NCBI RefSeq assembly: GCF_013114595.1
Contig: NZ_VTXE01000007.1
Span: forward strand, 62,001-126,000
DNA length: 64,000 nucleotides
Source of the DNA: Vibrio sp. 99-8-1
Lineage (GTDB): Bacteria; Pseudomonadota; Gammaproteobacteria; Enterobacterales; Vibrionaceae
Direction of reading: 5' to 3'
The notes under the pieces are model-generated. The model worked only from the letters and a program-made list of their open reading frames with translations. It had not been told where the DNA came from and ran no database searches. Position numbers and translations under genes: made by a program. Below, one piece after another: positions 37,535 to 47,560 of the stretch (within the stretch, counting starts at the first letter, position 1; each line of letters opens with the position of its first letter).

Positions 37535-38998
37535 TCATGCTTGATTTGACACCTTAACTGCGGCGGATTGTCCACCCATCATAATGTAATAGATGATACC
37601 GCCTAAACCTGCACCAATAACCCAACCGAATCCGGCTAGCGCACTTAATGCTGGCACCCAAACAGTACCAATGGCGAAGACTGCAGCAATGATAATGGAA
37701 TGAATGGCTTTCTTGTTCCAACCATTGTTGTAGTAGTACTCACCATCAGGGTCAGAAGAGAATAGGTCTTGAATGTTCAAGTCTTCTTTCTTCAGGATGT
37801 AGTAGTCAACCATCATTACACCGTACACTGGAGCTAAGATAGCACCTAAGGTATTAACAAACCCTGCAATACCTATTTGGCTAATCAGAGATACCCAAAG
37901 CGCACCAATGAAAAATGAGATGATAGCGGTAATGATGCCACCCATTTTAAAGTTGATTTTGCTAGGCATAAGGTTAGCAAGGCCATAAGCAGACGGGATA
38001 AAGTTAGCCACCATATTGATGCCGATTGTGGCAGCAAAGAAGCAAGTCGCAGCAATGATGGTTAGGTAAATATTGTCTACGCGCTCAATGATTTCTGCTG
38101 GGTTAGTGAGTTTCTCACCAAATACCACTACCGTACCTGCGGTAACAAACAACGCGATGAAAGAGAAGAGAGCCACGTTGCCAGGCAGTCCCCACCAGTT
38201 TCCTTTCTTCAACTGGCCTTCATCTTTAACAAAACGAGAGAAATCACCAAAGTTAATAACTACGGCTGCGAAGTAGGCGATCATGGTTCCCATTACGCCG
38301 AAGAATGCAGCGATTGGGCCCGCTTCATAATCACCGGTGCCTTGGAAAATGCTGCTTACAGCTGGCAACATTTTGTCACCTGCTTTAAACCAGATCATCA
38401 CCATTAGTGCGATCATAACCGCGTAGACAAATGGGCCAGCCCAGTTTAAGAATTTAGTTATCCAATCAATACCGCGCATAAACATGGCTAATTGGAACAA
38501 CCAAACAGCGACATACGAGAACCAGCTTACTCCGGACATACCTAAATAAGTGGTGGTGGTGTCGAAGGTAAATAAACTGCTGAGTAAAAGAGTGACTGCG
38601 GTCGATGCAAAATAGGTTTGAACACCGTACCAGAACATTGCGACAACACCACGAGTCATAGCCGGTAGATTAGCGCCTTTAACACCCATGCTGACGCGAG
38701 CCAGTACTGGGCTTGGAACACCGTATTTAATACTCGGTTTACCTGCTAAGTTACATAAAAACATAATAACGATCGCGGCTAGGATGATGGCTGCCATTAC
38801 CGCCCATCCATTAAGCCCGTATGAGATAAACAGAGAGGCTGCCAGCGTATAACCGAACAGGCTCTGGACATCATTGGCCCATACGTTAAAAATTTCAAAT
38901 GAACCCCAGTTTCTATCTTTAGGCTCTAATGGTGCTAAGTCTTCGTTATAGAGTCCGGGATCGCACTTTTTAATGTCAAAATCTTGGTTAGAGGACAT
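37535..38998 (-). CDS. NCS1-family permease, allantoin/uracil (PucI-like)
   Basis: A 487-residue transporter with twelve predicted helices. The N-terminal NVWANDVQSLFGYTLAASLF and the GVPSPVLARVSMGVKGAN block are typical of NCS1 allantoin permeases such as PucI and YbbW. It lies directly downstream of an allantoinase gene, with a good AAGGAG site before the ATG. Allantoin uptake with Na+ or H+ is the likely role. Uracil or hydantoin transport is the family alternative. Confidence 0.88.
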   Translation of the reverse strand: MSSNQDFDIKKCDPGLYNEDLAPLEPKDRNWGSFEIFNVWANDVQSLFGYTLAASLFISYGLNGWAVMAAIILAAIVIMFLCNLAGKPSIKYGVPSPVLARVSMGVKGANLPAMTRGVVAMFWYGVQTYFASTAVTLLLSSLFTFDTTTTYLGMSGVSWFSYVAVWLFQLAMFMRGIDWITKFLNWAGPFVYAVMIALMVMIWFKAGDKMLPAVSSIFQGTGDYEAGPIAAFFGVMGTMIAYFAAVVINFGDFSRFVKDEGQLKKGNWWGLPGNVALFSFIALFVTAGTVVVFGEKLTNPAEIIERVDNIYLTIIAATCFFAATIGINMVANFIPSAYGLANLMPSKINFKMGGIITAIISFFIGALWVSLISQIGIAGFVNTLGAILAPVYGVMMVDYYILKKEDLNIQDLFSSDPDGEYYYNNGWNKKAIHSIIIAAVFAIGTVWVPALSALAGFGWVIGAGLGGIIYYIMMGGQSAAVKVSNQA

Positions 38999-39080
38999 GT
39001 TGTGCTCCTTTATTATATATGTGTAGGTTTTGAGGTATGGGGCATATATTTGCCCCTATGCCTTTGTTATTTTTTTACTT

Positions 39081-40460
39081 TCAGAACGTAGGAAGAATAA
39101 GTCGTCCATACCCAGCATCGACGAGTATTTCTCCCTCTCTATAGACGGGGTTGCCCCGCACTATGCTTGTGTTTACTTGGCCGGTAAATTGCTTACCTTC
39201 CCATGGCGTCAGGCTGCTTTTTTGCATGCCCAGCGATTTTGCACCTTCGTATGTCCAAGTTTTCTTTGGATCAGCGAGTACAATGTCAGCATCAGCTCCG
39301 ACGCGTAAGCTACCTTTACAATGGCTAAGACCAAAACGTTTAGCAGGTGCGTAGCACAGTAAGTTGGCAATCATTTCTGGTGACATGCCGCGCTTATTTA
39401 GTCCGGCATCTAACATCACGGGAAACATCAATTCTATTCCTGGTAAACCCGGAGGCACTTTCCATATATCTCCGTCGTGTTTTAGTCTGTCGTCATCGGT
39501 GTAAGGGCAATGATCGGAACCGATCATATTGATTTCACCTTTAAACAACATGTCCCACAAAATGTCTTGATTCGCTTTTTCACGAATAGGTGGGTTACAT
39601 TTTGCAAATACTCCCCAATGATCCAGATCGCCATCATCAAGAACAAGATAGCTAGGGCAGGTCTCTACCGTCATAGACACGCCACGATTTCTCGCTGCTC
39701 GGATGGTTTCCCGCGCTTGGCCGCTAGATAGATGGCAGATATGAATATCGCATCCGGTTGCTTCACTAAATAAGGCAATACGTGAAATAGCTTCGATCTC
39801 AGCGATATCAGGTCGTGACTGTAAATGCGCTAAGCCACCGGTGATACCCTCTTTTTCCATTTGTGCAGCGGTAAAATCAATAATGCTGGCATTCTCAGCA
39901 TGGAATCCGATGAATCGGCCTTGCTTTTGAATCGCTTTCATTGATTCTAGTAAGTGGTAGTCAGTCAACTTAGGGGCATCAGGGTCGGTAGACAAAAATG
40001 TTTTAAATGCCACACTGCCACATTCAATGAGCTCTTCTAATCGGTGCAGTTCATTAGATGGCAATAAACCCCATAGTGCGTAATCGGTAACAACTTGTGG
40101 ATTTGCCGTATTTACTTTTAGATCAAACGCTTCTTTAGAGGTGACCAATGGATCACTTAATGGCATTTCAACGGTGGTAGTAATACCACCGGCTGCGGCT
40201 TGTCGTGTACCGCTACCAAAGTTCTCTCTAACATTGCCAGCACCAGGCTCTTTAAAATGGACGTGAGGATCAACGCCTCCCGGAAAAACCAATTGGTGAG
40301 ACGCATCAATGGTCTCTTGGCTAGGTAGTACGACATCAGGTGTGGTAATCGCGGCTATTTTTCCGTCTTTAACGGCGATATTTCCTTCTACTGCACCAGT
40401 ATTCAATACTAATGTGCCACCGGATATCACTAGATCCATTTCAGTGCTGTTATTAATCAT
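39081..40460 (-). CDS. allB: Allantoinase
   Basis: AllB opens the hydantoin ring of allantoin to allantoate. The cyclic amidohydrolase motifs are complete: DPHVHFKEPG, the lysine to be carbamylated in VAFKTFLS, HAEN, ICHLSSG, and GSDHCPY. At 459 residues it is close to E. coli AllB (453). A ribosome binding site AGGG is 9 nt before the ATG. It is followed 82 bp later by the permease gene. This copy matches classical AllB more closely than the one at 47561. Confidence 0.92.
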   Translation of the reverse strand: MINNSTEMDLVISGGTLVLNTGAVEGNIAVKDGKIAAITTPDVVLPSQETIDASHQLVFPGGVDPHVHFKEPGAGNVRENFGSGTRQAAAGGITTTVEMPLSDPLVTSKEAFDLKVNTANPQVVTDYALWGLLPSNELHRLEELIECGSVAFKTFLSTDPDAPKLTDYHLLESMKAIQKQGRFIGFHAENASIIDFTAAQMEKEGITGGLAHLQSRPDIAEIEAISRIALFSEATGCDIHICHLSSGQARETIRAARNRGVSMTVETCPSYLVLDDGDLDHWGVFAKCNPPIREKANQDILWDMLFKGEINMIGSDHCPYTDDDRLKHDGDIWKVPPGLPGIELMFPVMLDAGLNKRGMSPEMIANLLCYAPAKRFGLSHCKGSLRVGADADIVLADPKKTWTYEGAKSLGMQKSSLTPWEGKQFTGQVNTSIVRGNPVYREGEILVDAGYGRLILPTF

Positions 40461-40883
40461 AATATTAATCCCTATTCGGAATGTATAATGGTTTAATCAG
40501 TGTGAATTTTAACTACTTTAATTATAGACACACTTTATAAAACTAATTGCATTATAATAATGCTGTAATTGGCTGATACCGTATAGTAACAAGTAAAAAA
40601 CAATATAGTGAGATCAGCTTCAAATTAAATATAACAATATAAATTTATTTATTTGTTTGTTAATTCGGTCATATATTCTGTATTTATAAATATATGGACG
40701 AATTAATCCTCCCCTTAATAAATATAAAGTTATATTTGTTAAAGGTTGAGGTTAATTAATGGGGTTAATTTGTTAAACCCCATTATTGCAATTAATACAT
40801 AAATGGATTGTTTAGAAAATCCATTTGTTAATTAATATTTATCTTGCAAAATATTAATCATAGAAATAATTAAATTAATAATA
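40461..40883. other. AT-rich intergenic region with two hairpins
   Basis: No ORF is credible in these 423 bp. Near its right side there are two perfect 9-bp inverted repeats, AATGGGGTT/AACCCCATT (40758-40784) and AAATGGATT/AATCCATTT (40801-40826), downstream of the reductase stop on the minus strand. They probably end the gcl-hyi-glxR message. The left 300 bp should hold the allB promoter; no clear operator was recognised. Confidence 0.6.
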
Positions 40884-41771
40884 TTAATCTCTAATTGAAT
40901 GATTAGATAAATGCTCTAATGCTTTCACCATTGCAGAGTGATCCCAGTTGCTGCCACCTAAAGCTGCACAAGTGTTGTATAATTCTTGTGCTGTCGCGGT
41001 GTTTGGCAAGTTAAGTTGCAATGCACGCGCTCCTTCAAGTGCCAAGTTCAGGTCTTTTTGATGCAATGAAATACGGAAGCCAGGCTCAAACGTCCCTTTA
41101 ACCATACGCTCGCCGTGAACTTCTAATATCTTAGAAGAGGCGAATCCTCCCATCAGTGCTTGACGAATTTTGGCTGGATCTGCACCGGCTTTGGATGCAA
41201 ATAACAAGGCTTCTGACACGGCTTCAATATTCAGTGCTACGATGATCTGGTTTGCTACTTTACAGGTTTGGCCATCTCCGTTCCCGCCTACCAAAGTGAT
41301 ATTTTGTCCCATTACATTAAATAGCGGCTGTGCTTTAGCAAAAACCTCTTCACGACCACCGACCATAATGGATAGGCTGCCAGCTTTAGCACCAACTTCA
41401 CCACCAGATACCGGTGCATCAAGATACCAAGCGCCTTTTTCTTCTACTTTTGCGGCAAACTTCTTCGTTTCGATAGGAGAAATTGAGCTCATATCAATAA
41501 CGATTTTGTCGTTAGAAAGCCCATGAATGAGGCCATTGTCACTGAACAACACATCGTTTACGTGCGGTGTATCTGGCACCATGATGATGATGATTTCACA
41601 CGCTTCGGCTACAGCCGCAGGTGTTGGGAAAGAGAAGCCATTGTCGCCAAGAAGCTCAGCAGGAGCAGATTCGTAATGCTCTGAAAAATATAAGGAGTAA
41701 CCTGCATCTTGCAGATTCTTTGCCATAGGCTTTCCCATTATTCCAGTACCAATAAAACCGATATTCGCCAT
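40884..41771 (-). CDS. glxR: 2-hydroxy-3-oxopropionate (tartronate semialdehyde) reductase
   Basis: This enzyme reduces tartronate semialdehyde to D-glycerate with NAD(P)H. The dinucleotide motif GFIGTGIMGKPMAKNL is at the N-terminus, the substrate motif LDAPVSGGEVGA follows, and the catalytic lysine lies in GDGQTCKVANQI. The start is ATG 41771 because AGGAGTATAAAG precedes it; the frame extends further upstream without a site. It lies 17 bp after hyi, giving gcl-hyi-glxR as in E. coli. Length 295 fits the family. Confidence 0.94.
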   Translation of the reverse strand: MANIGFIGTGIMGKPMAKNLQDAGYSLYFSEHYESAPAELLGDNGFSFPTPAAVAEACEIIIIMVPDTPHVNDVLFSDNGLIHGLSNDKIVIDMSSISPIETKKFAAKVEEKGAWYLDAPVSGGEVGAKAGSLSIMVGGREEVFAKAQPLFNVMGQNITLVGGNGDGQTCKVANQIIVALNIEAVSEALLFASKAGADPAKIRQALMGGFASSKILEVHGERMVKGTFEPGFRISLHQKDLNLALEGARALQLNLPNTATAQELYNTCAALGGSNWDHSAMVKALEHLSNHSIRD

Positions 41772-41788
41772 CTTTATACTCCTAATAA

Positions 41789-42571
41789 TTAAACAAGATT
41801 GTGGTCTTTCAACCAACCTAAGCCTGCTTCTGTACCAGCCGCAGGAACGTACTCACACCCAATCCAACCTTGATAACCGATAGAATCGAGATGCTTAAAT
41901 AAAAATCCGTAGTTTATTTCGCCTGTGCCTGGTTCATGTCGGCCTGGATTGTCAGCGAGCTGAACATGGCCAATAGAAGAGAGGTTTGTCTCTACAGTAC
42001 GCGCAATATCACCTTCCATAATTTGCATGTGGTAGATGTCGTACTGGTAGCTCAAATTGTCGCTGTTAACTTGGTCTAAAATAGCCAGTACTTGTTTGGT
42101 GTTTGATACAAAAAAGTTTGGAATATCTCGAGTGTTGATGGATTCCATAACCAGTTTGATGCCTGCTTGTTGCAGTTTTGATGCAGCAAACGATAAGTTT
42201 TCTACCAAGGTTTTATGGGCAAGATCGTGTTCAACTGAGTCTGGTTTTATACCCGCTAAACAGTTCACTTGGTTACATTTTAGAACTTTGGCGTATTCGA
42301 TCGCTTTGTCTACGCCTGCACGAAACTCTTCGACTCTGTCTGGATGGCATGCGATACCACGTTCGCCTTTAGACCAATCTCCAGCGGGAAGATTAAAAAG
42401 TACTTGGGTTAAATCATTTGATGCTAATTTCTCTGCGATTTCTTGTGCAGAAAAATCATAAGGAAATAGGTACTCCACGCCGCGGAATCCAGCGGCGGAG
42501 GCAGCTTCAAAGCGAGCCATAAAATCCAGTTCAGTAAAGAGCATGGATAGATTAGCAGCAACTCTTGGCAT
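41789..42571 (-). CDS. hyi: Hydroxypyruvate isomerase
   Basis: Hyi interconverts hydroxypyruvate and tartronate semialdehyde. It is a TIM-barrel of the xylose-isomerase-like fold, with the metal-binding region QYDIYHMQIMEGD and GRHEPGTGEINYGFLF, and a C-terminal GWIGCEYVPA. Length 260 is close to E. coli Hyi (258). TAGGAGTTATT precedes the ATG. It lies between gcl and glxR. Confidence 0.93.
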   Translation of the reverse strand: MPRVAANLSMLFTELDFMARFEAASAAGFRGVEYLFPYDFSAQEIAEKLASNDLTQVLFNLPAGDWSKGERGIACHPDRVEEFRAGVDKAIEYAKVLKCNQVNCLAGIKPDSVEHDLAHKTLVENLSFAASKLQQAGIKLVMESINTRDIPNFFVSNTKQVLAILDQVNSDNLSYQYDIYHMQIMEGDIARTVETNLSSIGHVQLADNPGRHEPGTGEINYGFLFKHLDSIGYQGWIGCEYVPAAGTEAGLGWLKDHNLV

Positions 42572-42590
42572 AATAACTCCTAAGATATTT

Positions 42591-42610
42591 TGTGGCTCTT
42601 TCGAGCCACA
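42591..42610 (-). terminator. Hairpin between gcl and hyi
   Basis: Perfect 8-bp stem TGTGGCTC / GAGCCACA with a 4-nt TTTC loop, 41 nt after the gcl stop and 20 nt before the hyi start. It is too close to hyi to be a full terminator; it may set the gcl:hyi ratio. Confidence 0.55.
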
Positions 42611-42650
42611 TTGTCGAAATTAAAAAGGATTAATTATCAAGTAACGTTTA

Positions 42651-44393
42651 TTACTTAACGTTTACGATCTCTTCGAACTCAACCACTTTATCGATATCGG
42701 GCCCCATGGCGATGTTGGTGACTCGTTCTGTAATCACTTCTACTACCACAGGAACTCGGTGGTAATGTGCCATCTGCTTAGCCTGCTCTAATGCTGGACC
42801 AATCTCTTCAGGTTCTGTCACGCGAATCGCTTTACAGCCTAGTCCTTCAACAACTGAGACGTGGTCAACGCCGTAGCCGTTAAGGTCTGGAGCATTAATG
42901 TTTTCGAAAGACAATTGCACACAGTAGTCGATATCAAAGCCGCGTTGAGCTTGTCGAATTAATCCTAAATAAGCGTTGTTGATTAATACGTGTACGTAAG
43001 GAAGTTTAAATTGCGCTCCCACAGCAAGCTCTTCAACTAAGAACTGGAAGTCGTAGTCACCAGAAATGGCGACAACAGGCTTACTTGGATCTGCTTTTAC
43101 CACCCCAAGTGCTGCTGGCATGGTCCAACCTAGTGGCCCAGCTTGGCACGCGTTGATCCAGTGGCGAGGGTGATGAACGTGTAAGAATTGGTTAGCCGCA
43201 ATTTGAGCCAAACCAATGGTTGAAACATAACGAGTTTCAGGACCAAATGCTTTGTTCATCTCATGGTAGATACGTTGTGGTTTGATTGGTTTGTCATCAA
43301 AGTCATCACGACGCAGCATGGTACGTTTACGTTCAATGCAGTCCGCTGTCCATTTGCTGCGATCTTTAAGTTCTCCACGTTGAGCCATCTCTTCTGCGAC
43401 TTCGATAAATAGCTTCAAAGCTTGACCCGCATCAGACGCAATACCAAGATCAGGACCAAATACGCGTCCTATCTGTGTTGGCTCGATATCAACGTGAATG
43501 AACTTACGACCTTTGGTATAGGTTTTAAGGTCACCAGTGTGGCGGTTTGCCCAGCGGTTACCAATACCAAACACAAAGTCAGACTCTAGATAGGTTGCGT
43601 TGCCACAACGGTGGTTTGCTTGCATGCCCATACGTCCAACCATAAGCTCATGCTCATCGGACAAGGTGCCCCAACCGCGCAGGGTTTGAATAACAGGGAC
43701 GCCTGTAATTTCAGCAAATTTTTGTAACAGTTCAGACGCACCGGCGTTAATAATGCCACCACCAGCCACCAGCAGCGGTTTGTCTGCTTCATTTAACATT
43801 GCAAGAGCGCGTTCTGCTTGTGCGCGTGTTGCGACAGGCTTGTGAGGAACCATTGGCTCATACAGGTCAATGTCAAATTCGATCTCTGTCATTTGCACAT
43901 CAATTGGAAGATCGAGTAGTACCGGACCTGGTCGGCCAGAACGCATTTCAAAAAATGCTTTTTGGAACGTCCCCGGAAGTTGAGCGGCTTCTAAGATAGT
44001 CACCGCCATCTTGGTCACAGGTTTAGCGATGCTCTCAATATCGACCGCTTGGAAATCTTCTTTTGCCAACTTCGCGACAGGCGCTTGACCTGTAATACAT
44101 AGAATGGGAGTAGAATCCGCCGACGCTGAGTACAACGCTGTGATCATATCAGTACCGGCAGGGCCTGAAGTACCAATACATAAACCGATATTGCCATCTT
44201 TGGTGCGAGTATAACCCTCAGCCATATGAGACGCGCCTTCAACGTGACGAGCCAAAACATGGTCAATACCACCGAGTTTTTTCATCGCAGCATACATTGG
44301 ATTGATTGCAGCACCTGGAACACCAAATGCGGTATCAATTCCTTCTTTTTTAAGGATTTGAACAGCTGCTTCTATTGCACGTATTTTTGTCAT
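42651..44393 (-). CDS. gcl: Glyoxylate carboligase (tartronate-semialdehyde synthase)
   Basis: Gcl condenses two glyoxylates to tartronate semialdehyde and CO2, using ThDP and FAD. The N-terminal ThDP domain has Val51 in [16 protein letters not shown], the unusual Val that replaces the conserved Glu in this enzyme. The C-terminal ThDP-metal motif is [13 protein letters not shown] to [12 protein letters not shown]. At 580 residues it is slightly shorter than E. coli Gcl (593). It heads gcl-hyi-glxR and consumes the glyoxylate made by allA. Confidence 0.96.
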   Translation of the reverse strand: MTKIRAIEAAVQILKKEGIDTAFGVPGAAINPMYAAMKKLGGIDHVLARHVEGASHMAEGYTRTKDGNIGLCIGTSGPAGTDMITALYSASADSTPILCITGQAPVAKLAKEDFQAVDIESIAKPVTKMAVTILEAAQLPGTFQKAFFEMRSGRPGPVLLDLPIDVQMTEIEFDIDLYEPMVPHKPVATRAQAERALAMLNEADKPLLVAGGGIINAGASELLQKFAEITGVPVIQTLRGWGTLSDEHELMVGRMGMQANHRCGNATYLESDFVFGIGNRWANRHTGDLKTYTKGRKFIHVDIEPTQIGRVFGPDLGIASDAGQALKLFIEVAEEMAQRGELKDRSKWTADCIERKRTMLRRDDFDDKPIKPQRIYHEMNKAFGPETRYVSTIGLAQIAANQFLHVHHPRHWINACQAGPLGWTMPAALGVVKADPSKPVVAISGDYDFQFLVEELAVGAQFKLPYVHVLINNAYLGLIRQAQRGFDIDYCVQLSFENINAPDLNGYGVDHVSVVEGLGCKAIRVTEPEEIGPALEQAKQMAHYHRVPVVVEVITERVTNIAMGPDIDKVVEFEEIVNVK

Positions 44394-44521
44394 AATTTTT
44401 CCAGTCTTTTAAATTGTGATAAATCCGTTTATATGAATGGACCCGAATAACATTTCAGTTAAATTAATTGCGATTAAACCTAAATTACTATTTTTAATAG
44501 TTACTTCAGCGGCATTATTAA

Positions 44522-45046
44522 TTAATGCCAAAGCTGAAAAATTAACTCGACATTTGTTTTTTCGTCGAAATACACCATATCGCAGTTATCTTTTCCGCCT
44601 TTGTGGTCAATAACTAATATGTAATCATCATCGGTTTTACTTAGTGTTCTTAATGGGCAATGCCACACACCAGTGTTATAGGTGATTCCTTGTCTGCCAT
44701 TAGTAATAAATGCTTTCATGTTATCAATCTGAGGTTCATCAGAAGGGGGAGCAACAACAATAATTAATTTCTGTTGGTTTAAAGGAATCATAGATTGTTT
44801 GCCAAGTGGATGACGCTCTAACATTGGAACATTATTAGAATCGTGCAAAGGTATGATTTTAAATATACCAATATCAGTATCATCATCCACGGCATAGCCT
44901 GCTTGAGTAAAATCTCTATAGCGCTTAGCAGAACCATCATTTTTTATTTGGTAGTCATCATTTTCATTAATATCAAACTCAATGACTTGACCAAATTCAG
45001 AATAAGCTTCTTCAGTTAATGGTTCGATGGTAAGCACTTTGTGCAT
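44522..45046 (-). CDS. allA: Ureidoglycolate lyase
   Basis: AllA splits (S)-ureidoglycolate into glyoxylate and urea. The 174-residue cupin-fold protein has IEPLTEEAYSEFGQVIE at the N-terminus, PMLERHPLGKQSMIPLN, and NTGVWHCPLRTL, the family blocks. A GGAGA site precedes the ATG. It lies just before gcl on the minus strand, so its product feeds the next enzyme. No urease gene is in the window. Confidence 0.92.
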   Translation of the reverse strand: MHKVLTIEPLTEEAYSEFGQVIEFDINENDDYQIKNDGSAKRYRDFTQAGYAVDDDTDIGIFKIIPLHDSNNVPMLERHPLGKQSMIPLNQQKLIIVVAPPSDEPQIDNMKAFITNGRQGITYNTGVWHCPLRTLSKTDDDYILVIDHKGGKDNCDMVYFDEKTNVELIFQLWH

Positions 45047-45088
45047 GGTTAATTCTCCACAAAAATAGATTAAAACAGGCTAATTTAA

Positions 45089-45111
45089 ATATACCCAGTT
45101 ACCTGGGTATA
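45089..45111 (-). terminator. Hairpin between the second NCS1 permease gene and allA
   Basis: Perfect 9-bp stem TATACCCAG / CTGGGTATA with a 4-nt TTAC loop, 5 nt after the permease stop. Confidence 0.6.
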
Positions 45112-45115
45112 ACAG

Positions 45116-46465
45116 TTACTGACGGAATCGCTGACAAACACTCCAATTTTTCATTAATAGGTAGTAAGTAATACCGGCAGGTAATAAACTTGCGTACCAA
45201 GAAATAGTTGGGAATGTAAATGCCACAACAACACCGGCAACTAGCGCGATAACGGCTGCTGGGTTTACACCTTTATAAGGGCCTTCATTGTCGTACAAGC
45301 TTGCCACGTTCAACTCTCTTTTTCTGATGATGTAGTAATCAACAGCCATGATGGCGAATATTGGACCAAGGAAAGCAGAATAAAACTGTACGAACATTTG
45401 CAAGCCAGCGGAAGACTCATCTTTTACCAGTTCCCAAGGGAAGGTAGCAAAAGCAAGTAGACCAACTAGAATGGTGGCTGTGCGGAACTTCATCTTAAAG
45501 ACATCCATTAAGATATAAGTCGGTGGTACTACGTTATTAAGAACGTTAGTGGTGACCTGAGCAAAGGCAATAAAGGTCAAAGTAGTCACTAGAAGCGGTG
45601 TATTGTCTACCGCGCTGGAGAATACTTGGATAGGATCTGTTACCCCTGTTGCACCCGAAACCATCAAACCAATAAGCCCCATAAATATGGTACATGGCAA
45701 GATTGAGAAGGCGTAAATAGTGGTTAATATTCCTCGGCCAGTGCCTTTTTGTAACTCTCTGGAGTAGTCACTTACGTTCAGTATCATGGTGCTGTAAATA
45801 CCTAGGAACAGCATTGTTGCTCCCCAAAATGGTACTCCCCAGCTTCCTTCGATATTAATTAGGTTGTCGGTTATCTCTGTTCCGTAGCGATCAACAACAC
45901 TGTAGAACATATAAGTAAGTGCGACTAAAATAAAACCACTACCTATATTTTCTAACCATTTAATACCTTCAAAACCTAGTACTGATAATCCTATTTGGAA
46001 AAATTGAAATGCGATAAAGAAAAGTATTAAATTATCAAAACCAAATAAGGTGACCGAAACCGCATTTAAGGCACCTGCACCTATCCAGCTTTGAAAACCG
46101 TACCAAACAATAGCTGGTACAGCTCTTATAATACCGGGTAGTCGTGTGCCTGTAATACCAAATGCACTTCTGGTTTGAACAATAAAAGGAATACCATATT
46201 TATATCCAGCTGCACCGTTAATGCTTAATGCAATACCGATAACAAAACAGCCGATGGTGATTGCTAATATTGCTTGGATTAAATTTAATTCACCGACAAT
46301 ACTTGAGCCCATGGCAAAAGTACCGATTGAAACACATCCCCCAAACCATGCGAGGAAATAGGAAATACGTCCCATGATTCTTTTTTCTGTTGGTGCTAAA
46401 GAATCTTCTTTTTTACTTACGGATGTATCTTCTTGAACTACTTGATTAATTTCAGACTCTATCAT
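45116..46465 (-). CDS. NCS1-family purine/cytosine-type permease (CodB-like)
   Basis: A second NCS1 transporter, 449 residues, twelve predicted helices, more like the CodB branch (GISYFLAWFGGCVSIGTFAMG; KYGIPFIVQTRSAFG). I chose ATG 46465, with AAGGA seven bases ahead; a TTG two codons earlier is in frame. In the ureide operon it may import allantoate, ureidoglycolate, a purine or another hydantoin. The exact substrate is unknown. Confidence 0.85.
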   Translation of the reverse strand: MIESEINQVVQEDTSVSKKEDSLAPTEKRIMGRISYFLAWFGGCVSIGTFAMGSSIVGELNLIQAILAITIGCFVIGIALSINGAAGYKYGIPFIVQTRSAFGITGTRLPGIIRAVPAIVWYGFQSWIGAGALNAVSVTLFGFDNLILFFIAFQFFQIGLSVLGFEGIKWLENIGSGFILVALTYMFYSVVDRYGTEITDNLINIEGSWGVPFWGATMLFLGIYSTMILNVSDYSRELQKGTGRGILTTIYAFSILPCTIFMGLIGLMVSGATGVTDPIQVFSSAVDNTPLLVTTLTFIAFAQVTTNVLNNVVPPTYILMDVFKMKFRTATILVGLLAFATFPWELVKDESSAGLQMFVQFYSAFLGPIFAIMAVDYYIIRKRELNVASLYDNEGPYKGVNPAAVIALVAGVVVAFTFPTISWYASLLPAGITYYLLMKNWSVCQRFRQ

Positions 46466-46557
46466 TGTCAATCCTTATTTATACAATAATATAAAAATTC
46501 CGAACTTCTAATTAGTACTACTATGAAGAACACAAACAGCAATTGTTTGCTTGGTAA

Positions 46558-47493
46558 TTAATAAAACTCGATTCCGTTCCCTCCTGAAATACGAGTCCCT
46601 GCTTTTCCTTTAATAATGTCAGACAGACAGTAAAGCGAACCAATGGCAGCTTCACCTAGTCCGGCATTAACAAATGCGCACACAGCGTCGATTTTTGGCC
46701 CCATAGAGCCCGCAGCAAATTCAATTTCAGCCAGTGCAGTAGGTGCTGCATTTTTCATTTCTCGTTGATTCTCTGTACCAAAATCTAGGTAAACAGAGTT
46801 GTCGGTCAGAATAATGAATAGGTCGGCTTTAATTTGTTCTGCAAGAAGCTCAGCAGTAAGGTCTTTATCGATAACGCACTCAACCCCTGTTGCTTTGCCA
46901 TCTGAATCGACAGTCACTGGAACACCACCACCGCCACATGCGATAACAACGTTTTGCGCTGCTAACAGTGTTTCGATCTGTTTGGTTTCTAGGATGTCTT
47001 TTGGCATTGGAGACGGAACAACTTTGCGGTAGTAACTTCCATCAGCCTTAAAGGTTACGGATTTGTCTTCAGCCATTAGCTCTTCTGCGCGCTCTTTTGT
47101 GTAAACCGGGCCAACAAATTTTGTTGGGTTTTGGAATGCTTTATCTTCGCGACTGACTAATGTCTGAGTTAAAAGGGTTGCTACATTTAGCTCTGGTGTT
47201 GCGTTACGAAGCTCTTGTTGAAGCATGTAACCAACCATTCCACATGTTTCTGCACCCAACACATCCATTGGGTAAGGCGTGGTTTGAGGGGATACTTCGT
47301 TATAAGCTACGTTTTGTTCAATAAGTAGTCCTACTTGAGGACCGTTACCGTGCACAATGACCACTTCGTGATCGCTGGCAATAGCGGCAATGCTTTCTGC
47401 TGCTTTTCTGATGTTTTCACGTTGGTTCTCAGCGGTTAAAGCTTGACCACGTTGGAGTAGGGCATTGCCACCCAGAGCTAATACTATTCTCAT
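46558..47493 (-). CDS. arcC: Carbamate kinase
   Basis: Carbamate kinase makes ATP from carbamoyl phosphate and ADP, releasing carbamate. Family motifs are ALGGNALLQRGQ, VIVHGNGPQVGLLIEQN, ACGGGGVPV, DKDLTAELLAEQI and ILTDNSVYLDFGT. Length 311 is standard. In E. coli a carbamate kinase (YbcF/AllK) ends anaerobic allantoin breakdown. Here it lies between the second allantoinase-like gene and a permease, in one operon with a carbamoyltransferase that would supply its substrate. Confidence 0.93.
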   Translation of the reverse strand: MRIVLALGGNALLQRGQALTAENQRENIRKAAESIAAIASDHEVVIVHGNGPQVGLLIEQNVAYNEVSPQTTPYPMDVLGAETCGMVGYMLQQELRNATPELNVATLLTQTLVSREDKAFQNPTKFVGPVYTKERAEELMAEDKSVTFKADGSYYRKVVPSPMPKDILETKQIETLLAAQNVVIACGGGGVPVTVDSDGKATGVECVIDKDLTAELLAEQIKADLFIILTDNSVYLDFGTENQREMKNAAPTALAEIEFAAGSMGPKIDAVCAFVNAGLGEAAIGSLYCLSDIIKGKAGTRISGGNGIEFY

Positions 47494-47520
47494 GTTCTTC
47501 TACCTATAATTTTGGGTTGT

Positions 47521-47548
47521 TGTCTGCGGATAATCGTTCCCGCAGACA
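47521..47548 (-). terminator. Hairpin between the second allantoinase gene and the carbamate kinase gene
   Basis: Perfect 9-bp stem TGTCTGCGG / CCGCAGACA with a 10-nt loop, 13 nt after the upstream stop. Confidence 0.6.
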
Positions 47549-47560
47549 GCAGGGATAACA